54,558 bases of DNA, taken from NCBI RefSeq assembly GCF_900496965.1, contig NZ_UFQB01000036.1, positions 1-54,558 of the forward strand, written 5' to 3'. The first letter of the stretch is position 1. Each line of letters begins with the position of its first letter. The translations under genes and the position numbers were made by a program. The notes under the pieces were generated by a model. That model searched no databases. It was given only the letters and a program-made list of their open reading frames with translations, and was not told the DNA's origin. Source of the stretch: Achromobacter agilis. GTDB taxonomy: Bacteria; Pseudomonadota; Gammaproteobacteria; Burkholderiales; Burkholderiaceae_B. Shown here one piece after another: positions 1 to 9,425 of this stretch.

Positions 1-705
1 GCCGCGCCCCTGGCCGGCCGCCCCGCGGCCCGCCGCGTGCCGCATACCGGCATGCGCCGCGCCATCGCCCGCCGCCTCACCGAAAGCAAGCAGAACGTGC
101 CGCACTTCTACCTGACAGTGGACTGCCGGATGGACGCGCTGATCGCGCTGCGCGCGCAGGCCAACCAGGGCGGCGCCGTGAAGCTGTCGGTCAACGATTT
201 CATCGTGCGCGCCGCCGCGCTGGCGCTGCGCGAAGTGCCCGAGGTCAACGCCAGCTGGCACGACGACGCCATCGAATACCATGCCGGCGCCGACATTTCG
301 GTGGCGGTGGCTACCGACGGCGGACTGGTCACGCCCATCGTGCGCGACGCCGACGTCAAGCCGCTGTCCGCCATCGCCGGCGAGATCGTCGAGCTGGCCG
401 GACGCGCCAAGATCAACCGCCTCAAACCCGAGGAATTCACCGGCGGCTCACTGACAGTGAGCAACCTGGGCATGTACGGCATCGGCCAGTTCGCGGCCAT
501 CATCAACCCGCCTCAGGCCGCGATCCTGGCGGTGGGCGCGGCAGAGCGGCGCCCCCTCGTGGACGAGAACGGCGCGCTCGCCGCCGCTTCCGTCATGACC
601 GTGACGCTGTCGGCCGACCACCGCGTGGTGGACGGCGCCGTGGGCGCGCGCTGGCTGGCGGCATTCCGCAAGCTGATCGAAAACCCCGTGCGCATCCTCC
701 TGTGA
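1..705 (+). CDS. Dihydrolipoamide acyltransferase (E2), C-terminal part
   Basis: Partial gene: the reading frame is open from the first base, so the lipoyl domain lies outside the window. About 234 residues are visible: an Ala/Pro/Arg-rich linker, then the catalytic acyltransferase domain beginning near PHTGMRRAIARRL. The E2 active-site signature DHRVVDG lies close to the C-terminus. The enzyme moves an acyl group from lipoyl-lysine to CoA in a 2-oxoacid dehydrogenase complex in the cytoplasm. It is followed immediately by the E3 gene. Whether the complex acts on pyruvate, branched-chain 2-oxoacids or acetoin cannot be told without the E1 genes. Confidence 0.9.
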   Translation, partial: AAPLAGRPAARRVPHTGMRRAIARRLTESKQNVPHFYLTVDCRMDALIALRAQANQGGAVKLSVNDFIVRAAALALREVPEVNASWHDDAIEYHAGADISVAVATDGGLVTPIVRDADVKPLSAIAGEIVELAGRAKINRLKPEEFTGGSLTVSNLGMYGIGQFAAIINPPQAAILAVGAAERRPLVDENGALAAASVMTVTLSADHRVVDGAVGARWLAAFRKLIENPVRILL

Positions 706-713
706 GCCCCGCC

Positions 714-2111
714 ATGACGAAGACGACGTTTGATCTCATTGTGGTGGGCGGCGGGCCGGCCGGCTACGTGGCCGCCATCCGCGGCGCCCAATTGGGCATG
801 TCGGTGGCGCTGGTAGAGCGCGCCGAGCTGGGCGGCATCTGCCTGAACTGGGGCTGCATCCCGACCAAGGCCCTGCTGCACAGCGCCACCGTGCTGCGCG
901 CGTGCCGCGAGGCCACCCACTACGGCGTGGCGGGCGCGGACGCGGCCCGTCCCGACCTAGCCGCCATGGTGGCGCGATCGCGCAAGGTGGCGGGCCGGCT
1001 GGGACAGGGCGTTGCGCACCTGATGAAGAAGAATGGCGTGGCCGTGTTCGCGGCCAGCGCCAAGCTGGCTGGCGCGGGCAAACTGGCGCTGGACAACGGC
1101 GCCACGCTATCGGCCCCGCACATCATCCTGGCCACCGGCGCGCGCGCCCGCGAACTGCCGACGCTGCCCGTGGGCGAACGCATCTGGGCCTATCGCCAGG
1201 CGCTGGCGCCCACGGAGATCCCGAAATCGCTGTTGGTCGTGGGCGCGGGCGCCATCGGCGCGGAGTTCGCCAGCTTCTACCGCGCCGTGGGCGCGGAAGT
1301 CACGCTGATCGACATGACCGCCGACATCCTGCCGCAAGAAGATGCCGAAATTTCACAGCTGGCCCGCAAGGCCTTCGAAAAACAGGGCATCCGCGTGCAG
1401 ACGCAATGCGCCGTGAAGGCCTCGTCGCCGACCGCCTCGGGCGTGAAGGTCGTGCTGGACCAGCAAGGCCGGCAGAGCGAACAGGAAGTCGACCGCGTCA
1501 TCGTCGCGGCCGGCATCGTGGGCAACGTGGAAAACCTCGGGCTGGAACGGACTCGCGTCAAGGTGGAGAAGACCCATATCGTCACCGACGGCCTGTGCCG
1601 GACGGACGAGCCGGGCGTCTACGCCATCGGCGACGTGGCCGGCGCCCCCTGGCTGGCCCACAAAGCCAGCCACGAAGCCGTCCTGTGCGTGGAAGCCATC
1701 GCCGGCAAGACCGCGCATCCCATCGATCCGCTGCGCATCCCCGCCTGCACGTATTCCTATCCGCAGGTGGCCAGCATCGGCATGACCGAAGCGCGTGCGC
1801 GCGAGCACGCCCAACGCACGGGCGGCGAGATCCGTGTCGGCAAGTTCACCTTCGCCGGCAACGGCAAGGCGATCGCCATGGGCGAGGATCAAGGCCTGGT
1901 GAAGACGGTGTTCGACGCCAAGACCGGCGAACTGCTGGGCGCGCACATCATCCATCCCGAAGCGTCCGAACTCATCACGGGCTATGGCGTGGCGGCTTCG
2001 CTGGAAGCCACCGAGGAAGACCTGATGCACACCGTATTCGCGCATCCGACCCTGTCGGAAACCCTGCACGAATCGGTGCTGTCGGCCTTCGGCCGCGCCC
2101 TGCACGCCTAG
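714..2111 (+). CDS. lpdA: Dihydrolipoamide dehydrogenase (E3)
   Basis: A 465-residue flavoprotein that reoxidises dihydrolipoamide of the E2 upstream, passing electrons to NAD+. Visible motifs: N-terminal FAD site GGGPAGYVAA; redox disulfide GGICLNWGC (Cys about 43 and 48); NAD-binding GAGAIGAEFAS; second FAD segment YAIGDVAGAP; and the C-terminal HPTLSE bearing the His/Glu catalytic pair. Length is normal for the family. A GTG at 702 overlaps the E2 stop (GTGA) and is an alternative start giving four more residues. ATG 714 is preferred because it gives the usual short N-terminus. Translational coupling with E2 is likely. Confidence 0.93.
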   Translation: MTKTTFDLIVVGGGPAGYVAAIRGAQLGMSVALVERAELGGICLNWGCIPTKALLHSATVLRACREATHYGVAGADAARPDLAAMVARSRKVAGRLGQGVAHLMKKNGVAVFAASAKLAGAGKLALDNGATLSAPHIILATGARARELPTLPVGERIWAYRQALAPTEIPKSLLVVGAGAIGAEFASFYRAVGAEVTLIDMTADILPQEDAEISQLARKAFEKQGIRVQTQCAVKASSPTASGVKVVLDQQGRQSEQEVDRVIVAAGIVGNVENLGLERTRVKVEKTHIVTDGLCRTDEPGVYAIGDVAGAPWLAHKASHEAVLCVEAIAGKTAHPIDPLRIPACTYSYPQVASIGMTEARAREHAQRTGGEIRVGKFTFAGNGKAIAMGEDQGLVKTVFDAKTGELLGAHIIHPEASELITGYGVAASLEATEEDLMHTVFAHPTLSETLHESVLSAFGRALHA

Positions 2112-2120
2112 GCAGGAAAT

Positions 2121-2148
2121 CGGGCCGCGCCTGGGCGCGGCCCGGCTT
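2121..2148 (+). terminator. Rho-independent terminator after lpdA
   Basis: A 10-bp perfect stem (2121-2130 paired with 2135-2144, CGGGCCGCGC/GCGCGGCCCG) with a CTGG loop is followed by GCTTT. It sits in the 43-bp gap between the convergent lpdA and LysR genes. The T-run is short, so efficiency is uncertain. Confidence 0.65.
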
Positions 2149-2154
2149 TGCGGA

Positions 2155-3036
2155 TCACATCCGCGCCGCGAAGAAATCCAGGAAGCACGCAATGCGCCGC
2201 GACAGCTGCGTGTTGCGGTGATACACCGCGTGCATGGGTTGCAGATAGTCGGTGTGCTCGGATTCCATTAGTTTCACCAGCCTGCCGGCCTTGATGTCCT
2301 CGCGCACCACGAAGTCGGACAAGCAGGCGATGCCCACCCCGCGCAGCGCCAATTGCCGCTGCGTTTCCCCGCTGGACGTCGCCAGCGTCGGCACGGCCAG
2401 ATAGCTCGACCCGCCCCCATGGCGCAAGGGCCACACGTTCAAGCTTTCGGGCTGCGTGAACCCCAGCACCTCGTGCCCCGCCAGATCGCCCACCGTCTCC
2501 GGCGCGCCGCGCCGGGCCACATAGTCCGGGCTGGCCATCACCCAGCGCGGCGACGGCCGCAGCGTGCGCGCATGCAGCGTCGAATCCATCAATGGCCCCA
2601 TGCGCAGCGCCACGTCGGTGCGATGCTCCATGAGATCCACGATGCGGTCGTTGCTGGTCAGCTCGAGCGAAATCCCGGGATACTCGCGCCGGAAATCGCC
2701 CACGTGGGGCACGACGCAATGCAACATCACCGGCACCGACGCATCCACCCGCAATCGCCCCGCCGGACGCTGGTGCATCATGCGCATGCATTCCTCGGCC
2801 TCTTCCAGCGACGCCACGATCTGGCGGGCCTTGGGGAGGAAGTGCTTGCCCTCTTCGGTCAGCTCCATGCGGCGGGTGGTCCGGTTCAGCAGCGTAACGC
2901 CCAGGTCTTCTTCCAGCCGCGACAGGCCCCGGCTGACGCCCGAAGCGGTATGACCCAGCACTTCCGCCGCCGCGCTCAGCGAGCCGGCGTCCACCACTCC
3001 CAGGAACAGCCGCAAGGCATCAGAGTTCAGGGACAT
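2155..3036 (-). CDS. LysR-family transcriptional regulator
   Basis: A 293-residue LysR-type regulator. The N-terminal winged helix-turn-helix (about residues 1-60) reads ALRLFLGVVDAGSLSAAAEV then GVSRGLSRLEEDLGVTLLNR, as in the CrgA/AaeR/DsdC-like subgroup that regulates single exporters or oxidoreductases. The C-terminal periplasmic-binding-like effector domain ends in a normal C-terminus. The start at 3036 was chosen because AGGAG lies just upstream; an upstream extension is possible but has no ribosome site. No divergently transcribed target gene lies next to it: the upstream side is the repeat-bearing non-coding stretch 3037-3782. Target and inducer are unknown. Confidence 0.88.
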   Translation of the reverse strand: MSLNSDALRLFLGVVDAGSLSAAAEVLGHTASGVSRGLSRLEEDLGVTLLNRTTRRMELTEEGKHFLPKARQIVASLEEAEECMRMMHQRPAGRLRVDASVPVMLHCVVPHVGDFRREYPGISLELTSNDRIVDLMEHRTDVALRMGPLMDSTLHARTLRPSPRWVMASPDYVARRGAPETVGDLAGHEVLGFTQPESLNVWPLRHGGGSSYLAVPTLATSSGETQRQLALRGVGIACLSDFVVREDIKAGRLVKLMESEHTDYLQPMHAVYHRNTQLSRRIACFLDFFAARM

Positions 3037-3731
3037 GGGAAGGGCTCCTTTGTTTGGGGACGGCTTGCGGCCAGTTCTCGAGGCAATGCCGGTTTGGCGT
3101 CGCGGGGGGCAGAAACTTGAAGCCACACCGGTTTATCTCGTGGGTGTCAGACACCCGGGAAGCATGGATAGCAACCTGTTCGGGCATCTCGTAAGGGTGT
3201 CAGACACTTGGGCCATACCGGTTTATCTCGTGGGTGTCAGACACTTGAGATTCGGCCGCCGCAACAATCGCCACTTTAACTCCGCCGCCGGATGGATGGC
3301 GCGCGCGAGGGGCGTTTTCCGCGCAAATAATTCCCTGCCGCGCGGCGGCCAGCGGCGGGCCCCGCAAACCCCGTCACTGACCACCGCGCCAGCAACGCAA
3401 CAAGCCAAGACGGCGCCAGCCCGTCGGGGCGGGTGGCGGGAATGCGAGCAACCTCGATGCGCCCGAGGGAATCCGAAGGAGTCGCCGAAGGCGAGGACGA
3501 GGATGAGGATGAGGACGGGGCAGTCCGGCGCCCGGGCACCGGACCGCGATCGTGAGCGCGAGCGCGAGCATCCCCGCCATCCGCCCCGGCGGGCGACCCA
3601 CGAACGCCTCCCTTTCCGAGCAGATAAAGAAACAACGCTCCAGCAACGCCCTCCACGCAGACAAGAAAAGACGCCCCCCTCCAAGCAGACAAAAACCTGG
3701 CGTCCCAACAATACCCCCGCCCGCGGAGCCC
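3037..3731. other. Non-coding stretch with palindromic repeats
   Basis: About 700 bp between the LysR start and the ilvD terminator. The left part holds three GGTGTCAGACAC palindromes (annotated separately). The middle contains low-complexity DNA: four consecutive GAGGAC/GAGGAT hexamers at 3493-3516, and GAGCGC units near 3555. Open frames here are Arg/Pro-rich, lack ribosome sites and overlap one another on both strands, so no gene is called. Confidence 0.6.
3127..3244. repeat. Direct repeat carrying GGTGTCAGACAC palindromes
   Basis: A 28-bp sequence ending in GGGTGTCAGACAC is present identically at 3127-3154 and 3217-3244, 90 bp apart. A third, diverged copy of its end (ATCTCGTaaGGGTGTCAGACAC) lies between them at about 3187-3207. 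The core GGTGTCAGACACC at 3143-3155 is a perfect odd palindrome. Related cores recur downstream of ppc (16319-16597) and after the cyclase gene (25109-25170), so this is a dispersed intergenic repeat family. Confidence 0.8.
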
Positions 3732-3762
3732 AAAAAAAAACGGCGCCCCAACAAGGCGCCGT
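3732..3762 (-). terminator. Rho-independent terminator of ilvD
   Basis: Read on the minus strand, ACGGCGCC (3762-3755) pairs perfectly with GGCGCCGT (3747-3740) across a 7-nt loop and is followed by a run of T residues (A-run 3732-3740 on the plus strand). It lies 20 bp beyond the ilvD stop codon. A textbook intrinsic terminator. Confidence 0.92.
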
Positions 3763-3782
3763 TCTTCAAAAGCAGCCAGCAA

Positions 3783-5645
3783 TCAACGCTTCTGCTTCAA
3801 CTGGGACAAATCCCGTACTGCCCCGCGATCCGCCGAAGTCGCCAACGCGGCATAAGCCTGCAGCGCCTGCGAGACCACGCGCTCGCGGCCCACGGGCTCC
3901 CAGCCGTCGGCGCGCGCATCCATCGCGGCGCGGCGGCGTGCCAGTTCCTCGTCGGAAACGGCAAGGTGCATCTTGCGGTTCGGAATGTCGATTTCGATCA
4001 CATCGCCCTCTTCCACCAGGCCGATCGTGCCGCCTTCCGCCGCTTCCGGCGACGCGTGGCCGATCACCAGGCCCGACGAGCCGCCCGAGAAACGGCCATC
4101 GGTGAACAGCGCGCAGCTCTTGCCCAGGCCCTTGGACTTCAGGTAGGACGTGGGATACAGCATTTCCTGCATGCCCGGACCGCCCTTGGGGCCTTCGTAG
4201 CGGATCACCACCACGTCCCCCGGAACGATCTGGTCGCCCAGGATGCCGTCGACGGCGGCGTCCTGGCTTTCGAAGACGCGCGCGCGGCCGGTGAAGACCC
4301 ATTGCGATTCGTCCACGCCGGCCGTTTTGACGATGCAGCCCTTTTCAGCCAGGTTGCCGTACAGCACGGCCAGGCCGCCGTCCTTCGAGTAGGCGTTTTC
4401 CTTGCTGCGGATGCAGCCGGTCTTGCGATCGGTGTCCAGCGTCAGGAAGGTTGCGTCCTGGCTGAAGGCCACCGTGGTCGGGATGCCACCGGGCGCCGCG
4501 CGGTAGAACTTCTGCGCCTCTTCGCCCGCGCCGCCGGCCACGTCCCAGTTGCGGATGGCGTCGCCCAGCGTGCCGCTGTGCACGTTGCCGCAGGACAGGT
4601 CCAGCAGATCGGCGCGCGCCAACTCGCCCAGGATGCCCAGGATGCCGCCTGCGCGGTGCACGTCTTCGATGTGGTACTTGTCGGTCGCGGGCGCAGCCTT
4701 GCACAGGCACGGCACCTTGCGCGAAATGCGGTCGATGTCAGCCATGGTGAAGTCCACGCCGGCTTCCTGCGCCGCGGCCAGCAAGTGCAGCACCGTGTTG
4801 GTGGAGCCGCCCATGGCCACGTCCAACGCCATGGCGTTCTGGAACGCGCTCTTGGTGGCGATGCTGCGCGGCAGGACCGACGCGTCGTCTTCCTGGTAGT
4901 AGCGGCGGCACAGGTCGACGACCAGGCGGCCGGCCTGCTCGAACAGTCCCTTGCGCCACGCATGCGTGGCCACGATGGTGCCGTTGCCCGGCAGCGCCAG
5001 GCCGATGGCTTCGGTGAGACAGTTCATCGAGTTGGCCGTGAACATGCCGGAACAGGAGCCGCAGGTGGGGCAGGCGCTGCGCTCGACTTCGGCCACGTCC
5101 GCATCCGACACGTTGGGATCGGCGGCCTTGATCATGGCGTCGATCAGGTCGATCTTGGCGACGACCTTGCCGTCGGCGGGCGACTTCACCTTACCCGCTT
5201 CCATCGGGCCGCCGGACACGAACACGACCGGGATATTGAGGCGCATCGCGGCCATCAGCATCCCCGGGGTGATCTTGTCGCAGTTCGAGATGCAGACCAT
5301 GGCATCGGCGCAGTGCGCGTTGACCATGTATTCCACCGAATCGGCGATCAGTTCGCGCGAGGGCAGCGAATACAGCATGCCGCCGTGGCCCATGGCGATG
5401 CCGTCGTCCACGGCGATAGTGTTGAATTCCTTGGCGACGCCGCCTGCGGCTTCGATTTCCTTGGCGACCAGCGCGCCCAGATCGCGCAGATGCACGTGGC
5501 CCGGCACAAACTGCGTGAACGAATTCACTACAGCGATGATGGGCTTGCCGAAATCGCCGTCCTTCATGCCGGTGGCGCGCCACAGGGCGCGGGCGCCGGC
5601 CATGTTGCGGCCGTGGGTCGAGGTGCGGGAACGGTAGTGCGGCAT
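3783..5645 (-). CDS. ilvD: Dihydroxy-acid dehydratase
   Basis: A 620-residue enzyme, normal length for IlvD. It dehydrates 2,3-dihydroxyisovalerate and 2,3-dihydroxy-3-methylvalerate to the 2-oxoacid precursors of valine, leucine and isoleucine, using an Fe-S cluster and Mg2+. Family features visible: [10 protein letters not shown] near the N-terminus; [12 protein letters not shown] and [19 protein letters not shown] with the cluster cysteines; and [16 protein letters not shown] in the C-terminal domain. The start at 5645 ([12 protein letters not shown]) matches the family N-terminus; the frame stays open further upstream but without family similarity. It is followed by a strong terminator. 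The AraC regulator gene lies 106 bp upstream on the same strand. Confidence 0.96.
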   Translation of the reverse strand: MPHYRSRTSTHGRNMAGARALWRATGMKDGDFGKPIIAVVNSFTQFVPGHVHLRDLGALVAKEIEAAGGVAKEFNTIAVDDGIAMGHGGMLYSLPSRELIADSVEYMVNAHCADAMVCISNCDKITPGMLMAAMRLNIPVVFVSGGPMEAGKVKSPADGKVVAKIDLIDAMIKAADPNVSDADVAEVERSACPTCGSCSGMFTANSMNCLTEAIGLALPGNGTIVATHAWRKGLFEQAGRLVVDLCRRYYQEDDASVLPRSIATKSAFQNAMALDVAMGGSTNTVLHLLAAAQEAGVDFTMADIDRISRKVPCLCKAAPATDKYHIEDVHRAGGILGILGELARADLLDLSCGNVHSGTLGDAIRNWDVAGGAGEEAQKFYRAAPGGIPTTVAFSQDATFLTLDTDRKTGCIRSKENAYSKDGGLAVLYGNLAEKGCIVKTAGVDESQWVFTGRARVFESQDAAVDGILGDQIVPGDVVVIRYEGPKGGPGMQEMLYPTSYLKSKGLGKSCALFTDGRFSGGSSGLVIGHASPEAAEGGTIGLVEEGDVIEIDIPNRKMHLAVSDEELARRRAAMDARADGWEPVGRERVVSQALQAYAALATSADRGAVRDLSQLKQKR

Positions 5646-5751
5646 GATTTGTCTCAGGCTGATTCTGTTAGCGTGGGCGGCAAAACGGTAAATAATACGC
5701 TGGTTCCGGGCCGTGCCGCTTGCCGGCCGCCCCGGGGGCCCTTCGCGGCCA

Positions 5752-6579
5752 TCAGGCGGACGCCACGCCGCGGGCGGCAAAAGCGCTGGGCGGCTCGCCC
5801 ACTGCCTTGCGGAACATAGCGGCGAACGCGCTGGGGCTTTCATAGCCCAGGTCCAGCGCCACTTCCAGCACGCGCTCGCCGCGCGCCAGCCGCTCCATGG
5901 CCGCCAGCAGGCGCGCCTGCTGCCGCCAGCGCCCGAACGTCATGCCCGTATGCCGCAGGAACAGGCGATGCACGGTCTTCGGATCCACGCCCAGTTCGCG
6001 CGCCCAGTCCGCCGCCCCATCCTGGCGTTCCGGATGGCGCACGATGGCGCGGCAGATGCGCGCCAGGCGCGGCTCGGCGGGTTGCGGCAGGTGCAGGGGC
6101 AGCACGGGCTCCTGGCGCAATTCGTCCAGCAGCAGCATCATCAGGCGCCCGTCGCGGGTATCCGGCGCCCAGTCCAGCGGCACGTCGGCCGCCGCAACCA
6201 TCAATTCCCGCAGCAGCGGCGAGATCGACAGCACGCAGCACTCCGCGGGCAGGTGCGCGGCCGCCCCCGGCTCGACGAACACGGTGCGCATGCGCGGCTC
6301 GCCGCTCATGCGGATCCCGTGCGGCATCCAGGCCGGCACCCAGACGCCGCGCGTGGGCGGCACCACCCAAATCCCGGCGGGCGTATCCACCACCATCACG
6401 CCCGAAATCGCGTAGACCAGTTGGGCGCGCCGGTGCCGGTGGCGGCGGATGCGATGGCCGTCTTCATAGTCCACGGCCAGCCCAGCCACGGGACGTTTCG
6501 AGGATTCGTAGGGAAAAAGGTCCAGGTCCGCGGGCTTGCGGGGCCCGCGGACGGAAGCGGCGGAGGCTGGCTTGTCCAT
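5752..6579 (-). CDS. AraC-family transcriptional regulator with cupin domain
   Basis: A 275-residue regulator: an N-terminal cupin-type sensing domain ([20 protein letters not shown] near the start, typical of AraC-type cupins) and a C-terminal double helix-turn-helix ([42 protein letters not shown]). Start at ATG 6579; an in-frame TTG at 6600 would add seven residues. It may act on itself or on a neighbouring gene; read-through into ilvD is possible because no clear terminator separates them. Inducer unknown. Confidence 0.88.
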   Translation of the reverse strand: MDKPASAASVRGPRKPADLDLFPYESSKRPVAGLAVDYEDGHRIRRHRHRRAQLVYAISGVMVVDTPAGIWVVPPTRGVWVPAWMPHGIRMSGEPRMRTVFVEPGAAAHLPAECCVLSISPLLRELMVAAADVPLDWAPDTRDGRLMMLLLDELRQEPVLPLHLPQPAEPRLARICRAIVRHPERQDGAADWARELGVDPKTVHRLFLRHTGMTFGRWRQQARLLAAMERLARGERVLEVALDLGYESPSAFAAMFRKAVGEPPSAFAARGVASA

Positions 6580-6600
6580 TTTGCGACGATTATTGCCCAA

Positions 6601-6897
6601 ATGGCGTTAGACGGTCTTTTCCAGTGTACCTATCATCCTGGCATTCCCTCCCGCATTCCCCCACGCCCGACACGACCATGCCCCGTCAGCCCGAGCCCGC
6701 CGCCCTCCTCGCCGCCCTGGCGCCGGCCGGGTACGCGCGGGCGCTGCGACTAGCGCGCGGTTGCCGGGCCTTGCGCTCCGTGGCCGCCCGGCAGCCCTGG
6801 GCCCCCGACGGGTCCTGACGCCACCTCCCCAGACTGGCCGTCCCGCCTCCAACTGCGGGCGGCCGCCATGCGCCGCGCGCCGCGGCCGGAGGTTTCC
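6601..6897. other. Intergenic region between AraC gene and truncated leuA
   Basis: About 300 bp of GC-rich DNA. A short open frame from 6678 to 6818 is rich in Leu and Ala codons, but it has no convincing ribosome site and no recognisable attenuator hairpin, so no leader peptide is called. GGAGG at 6888-6892 is the ribosome site of the leuA start at 6898. Confidence 0.5.
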
Positions 6898-7962
6898 ATG
6901 CTTGAACAACCCCAGCACAAGTACCGTCCCACCCTGCCCTTCACCCGCGACTATGCCGAACGCGCCTGGCCATCGCGCCGCCTGACCGCGCCGCCGGTCT
7001 GGATGAGCACCGACATGCGCGACGGCAACCAGGCCCTGATCGAACCGATGGACGCGGCGCGCAAGCTGCGCTGCTTCGAACAGCTGGTAGCCGTGGGGCT
7101 GAAGGAAATCGAAGTGGCCTTCCCCTCGGCCTCGGACACCGACTTCAATTTCGTGCGCACACTGATCGAGGAACGGCGCATCCCCGAAGATGTGACCATC
7201 GAGGTGCTGACCCAGTCGCGCCCGGACCTCATCGAACGCACCTTCGAATCACTGCGCAGCGTGCCCCGCGCCATCGTGCACCTGTATGCGCCCATCGCTC
7301 CGCAATGGCGCCGCATCGTGTTCGGCATGAGCCGGGCCGAGATCAAGGAGATCGCGTTGGCCGGGACGCGCCAGATACGCGCCCTGGCGGACGCCCGCCC
7401 CGGCACGCGCTGGATCTACGAGTATTCCCCGGAGACCTTCAGCCTGGCCGAGCTGGAGTTCGCGCTGGAAATGTGCGATGCCGTCAGCGCCGCCTGGGGC
7501 CCCACGCCCGAAGACAAGATGATCATCAACCTGCCGTCCACGGTGGAATGCACCACGGCCAATGTCTACGCGGACCAGATCGAATGGATGCACCGCCATC
7601 TGGCGCGCCGCGACAGCATCATCCTGAGCGTGCATCCGCACAACGACCGCGGCACTGCCGTGGCTTCGGCGGAACTGGCCGTGCTGGCGGGGGCCGACCG
7701 GGTGGAAGGATGCCTGTTCGGCAACGGCGAACGCACCGGCAACGTGGACCTGGTGACGCTGGCCATGAACCTGGACCTGCACGGCATCCGCAGCGGCCTG
7801 GACTTCTCGGACATGGCCGCCGTGCGAGCGTGCATCGAGGCCTGCAACCAGCTGCCGGTGGACGTCTTCCACCCCTATGCGTTCACGCACGCAACGCCAG
7901 CAGCGACTCCTGCAGATACCTCAGGCCCCGGCTCAGCGGCTTATCCTTGCGCAGGACGATAG
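6898..7962 (+). pseudogene. leuA: 2-isopropylmalate synthase, C-terminally truncated
   Basis: The first about 328 residues match the catalytic TIM barrel of long-form Leu[12 protein letters not shown] (metal and substrate site), [11 protein letters not shown] (metal-binding histidines) and [15 protein letters not shown]. The intact enzyme (about 560 residues) condenses acetyl-CoA with 2-oxoisovalerate in leucine synthesis. Here homology stops after HPYA (codon ending at 7881), and the frame then runs 26 unrelated codons antisense to the convergent LysR gene. The linker subdomains and the C-terminal leucine-sensing domain are absent. A good ribosome site (GGAGG) and start remain, so a 354-residue protein may be made. 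Because the missing subdomain contributes to the active site in characterised enzymes, loss of function is likely. Confidence 0.85.
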
Positions 7963-8773
7963 CCAGGCTGCGCGACAGGCGCGGCGCCAGCGGCCGGACC
8001 TCGAGCGCCGGGCGCTGGCCGGCGCCGGACACCGACAGCCTGGGCAGCACCGCGCAACCCAGGCCGGCCCCGACGATTTCCTTCATGGCTTCGGTGCTGC
8101 CCAGCTCCATGACGGGCTTGGCGGCCACGCCCGCGGCCTCGAACCAGTCGTCCACCAGCCGCCGCGTGCGCGCGCCGGGCTCGAACAGCACCAGCGGCAG
8201 CCGCGCCAGCGCCTGCGGCGTGGCGGCGGCCGGGATGGACGCCGGATCGCCGGCGGGAAAGATCGCCACGAATTCGTCCTCCAGCACCGGGGTTACCTGG
8301 AACATGCGCCCCGGCGCCGGCAGCGTGACCAGCCCGATATCCAGCGTGTTGTTCTCCAGCCCGCGCAGCATGTCCGCCGTATTGCCCGTGCTGGCGACGA
8401 TGTCCAAGGCCGGAAAGCGGCGCCGCAGGGCGGCCAGCACGGGCGGCAGCAGATAGGTGCAGGCGGTGGCCCCCGTGCCCAGCCTGACGCGGCCGGACAC
8501 CTGGGACGCATGCGCCGTCATGGCGAGTTCGGCCTGCGCCAGCGCGGCATCGATGACGCGGACGTGCGTCAGCAGTTCCAGGCCGGCCGCGGTGGGGCCG
8601 GCGCGGCGGCCGACACGTTCCACCAGTTTCAGGCCGAAGCGCCGCTCAAGCTGGCGGATCTGCAGGCTGACGGCGGGCTGCGTCACGCCGCCCCGTTCCG
8701 CGGCGGCGGAAAAACTGCCCAGTTCGACCACCAGCGCGAAGGTGCGCAGCTGATCCAGATTAAGACCACGCAT
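7883..8773 (-). CDS. LysR-family transcriptional regulator
   Basis: A 296-residue LysR-type regulator with N-terminal winged helix ([42 protein letters not shown]) and an effector domain ([20 protein letters not shown]), resembling the CysB/CbbR-like group. Its stop codon begins two bases from the last LeuA-like codon, so the two convergent frames overlap by 80 bp. It is divergent from the acetyltransferase-MFS pair, its probable target. The AT-rich spacer contains a TTATGA-AAA-TCATAA palindrome. Confidence 0.9.
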   Translation of the reverse strand: MRGLNLDQLRTFALVVELGSFSAAAERGGVTQPAVSLQIRQLERRFGLKLVERVGRRAGPTAAGLELLTHVRVIDAALAQAELAMTAHASQVSGRVRLGTGATACTYLLPPVLAALRRRFPALDIVASTGNTADMLRGLENNTLDIGLVTLPAPGRMFQVTPVLEDEFVAIFPAGDPASIPAAATPQALARLPLVLFEPGARTRRLVDDWFEAAGVAAKPVMELGSTEAMKEIVGAGLGCAVLPRLSVSGAGQRPALEVRPLAPRLSRSLAIVLRKDKPLSRGLRYLQESLLALRA

Positions 8774-8794
8774 CGCGGTTACCCAAAGTTTTGC

Positions 8795-8809
8795 TTATGA
8801 AAATCATAA
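8795..8809. promoter_or_regulatory. Putative LysR operator
   Basis: Perfect inverted repeat TTATGA-AAA-TCATAA in the AT-rich 106-bp spacer between the LysR gene and the divergent acetyltransferase gene. It lies 22 bp upstream of the LysR start and 71 bp upstream of the acetyltransferase start. It includes a T-N11-A arrangement as expected for LysR-type binding sites. Site assignment is inference. Confidence 0.5.
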
Positions 8810-8879
8810 TAAACCAAAGCTTTATTAATACATTTGCTTGCGCGACACTGGCATCTCGCCGTTTCCTCTTGTCCTCTCC

Positions 8880-9425
8880 ATGCCATCCCACGCCACCACC
8901 GTCCTCGTGCGCAACAGCGCGCCCGCCGATCTTCCCGCCATCAAGGCCATCTACGCCCATCATGTGCAGCACGGCGCGGCCTCGTTCGAACTGGAGCCGC
9001 CGTCCATCGAGGAAATGCGCCAGCGCCGCACTGCGGTGCTGGAAAAGGACATGCCCCACCTGGTGGCCGAGATCGCCGGCGAGATCGTGGGCTATGCCTA
9101 CGTCACGCCCTACCGCCCGCGCCCGGCCTACCGCCACACGGTGGAGGATTCGGTGTACGTGAAAGCCGGCCGCGCCGGGCTGGGCATCGGCGGCAAGCTG
9201 CTGGCCGAGCTGATTGCCCGCTGCACCGCCGCCGGCTGGCGGCAGATGCTGGCCGTGGTCGGCGACAGCCGCAACGCGGCATCGCTGGCGCTGCACGCCA
9301 GCCAGGGCTTCCATCCCGTGGGCACGCTCCGGTCCGTGGGACACAAGCACGGCGAATGGCGCGACACGGTGCTGATGCAGCGCGCGTTGGGCGAGGGCGA
9401 CGCGACGCCGCCGCAGCGGCCGTGA
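8880..9425 (+). CDS. GNAT N-acetyltransferase, phosphinothricin/methionine-sulfoximine type
   Basis: A 181-residue GNAT protein. It shows the PAT/MnaT-family start (VRNSAPADLPAIKAIYAHHV), the central substrate region (ASFELEPPSIEEMRQRR), the acetyl-CoA loop RAGLGIGGKLLAELI and the C-terminal GFHPVGTLRSVGHKHGEW. Family members acetylate phosphinothricin, methionine sulfoximine or related amino-acid analogues. The start at 8880 gives the family N-terminus; the frame extends 14 codons upstream without similarity. The stop overlaps the GTG start of the MFS gene (GTGA), so the two are translationally coupled. The divergent LysR gene probably regulates the pair. Confidence 0.87.
   Translation: MPSHATTVLVRNSAPADLPAIKAIYAHHVQHGAASFELEPPSIEEMRQRRTAVLEKDMPHLVAEIAGEIVGYAYVTPYRPRPAYRHTVEDSVYVKAGRAGLGIGGKLLAELIARCTAAGWRQMLAVVGDSRNAASLALHASQGFHPVGTLRSVGHKHGEWRDTVLMQRALGEGDATPPQRP

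Noticed and set aside
3223..3782. Small Arg/Gly-rich protein genes in the spacer before ilvD
   Set aside because: Open frames overlap on both strands, lack ribosome sites and cover low-complexity GAGGAC/GAGCGC repeats.
3552..5819. Long plus-strand open frame opposite ilvD
   Set aside because: His/Gln/Ala-rich antisense shadow of ilvD, no ribosome site or motifs.
6678..6818. Leu-rich leader peptide for leucine attenuation upstream of leuA
   Set aside because: Leu codons are spread among Ala and Arg codons, not in a run, and no terminator/antiterminator pair is visible before 6898.
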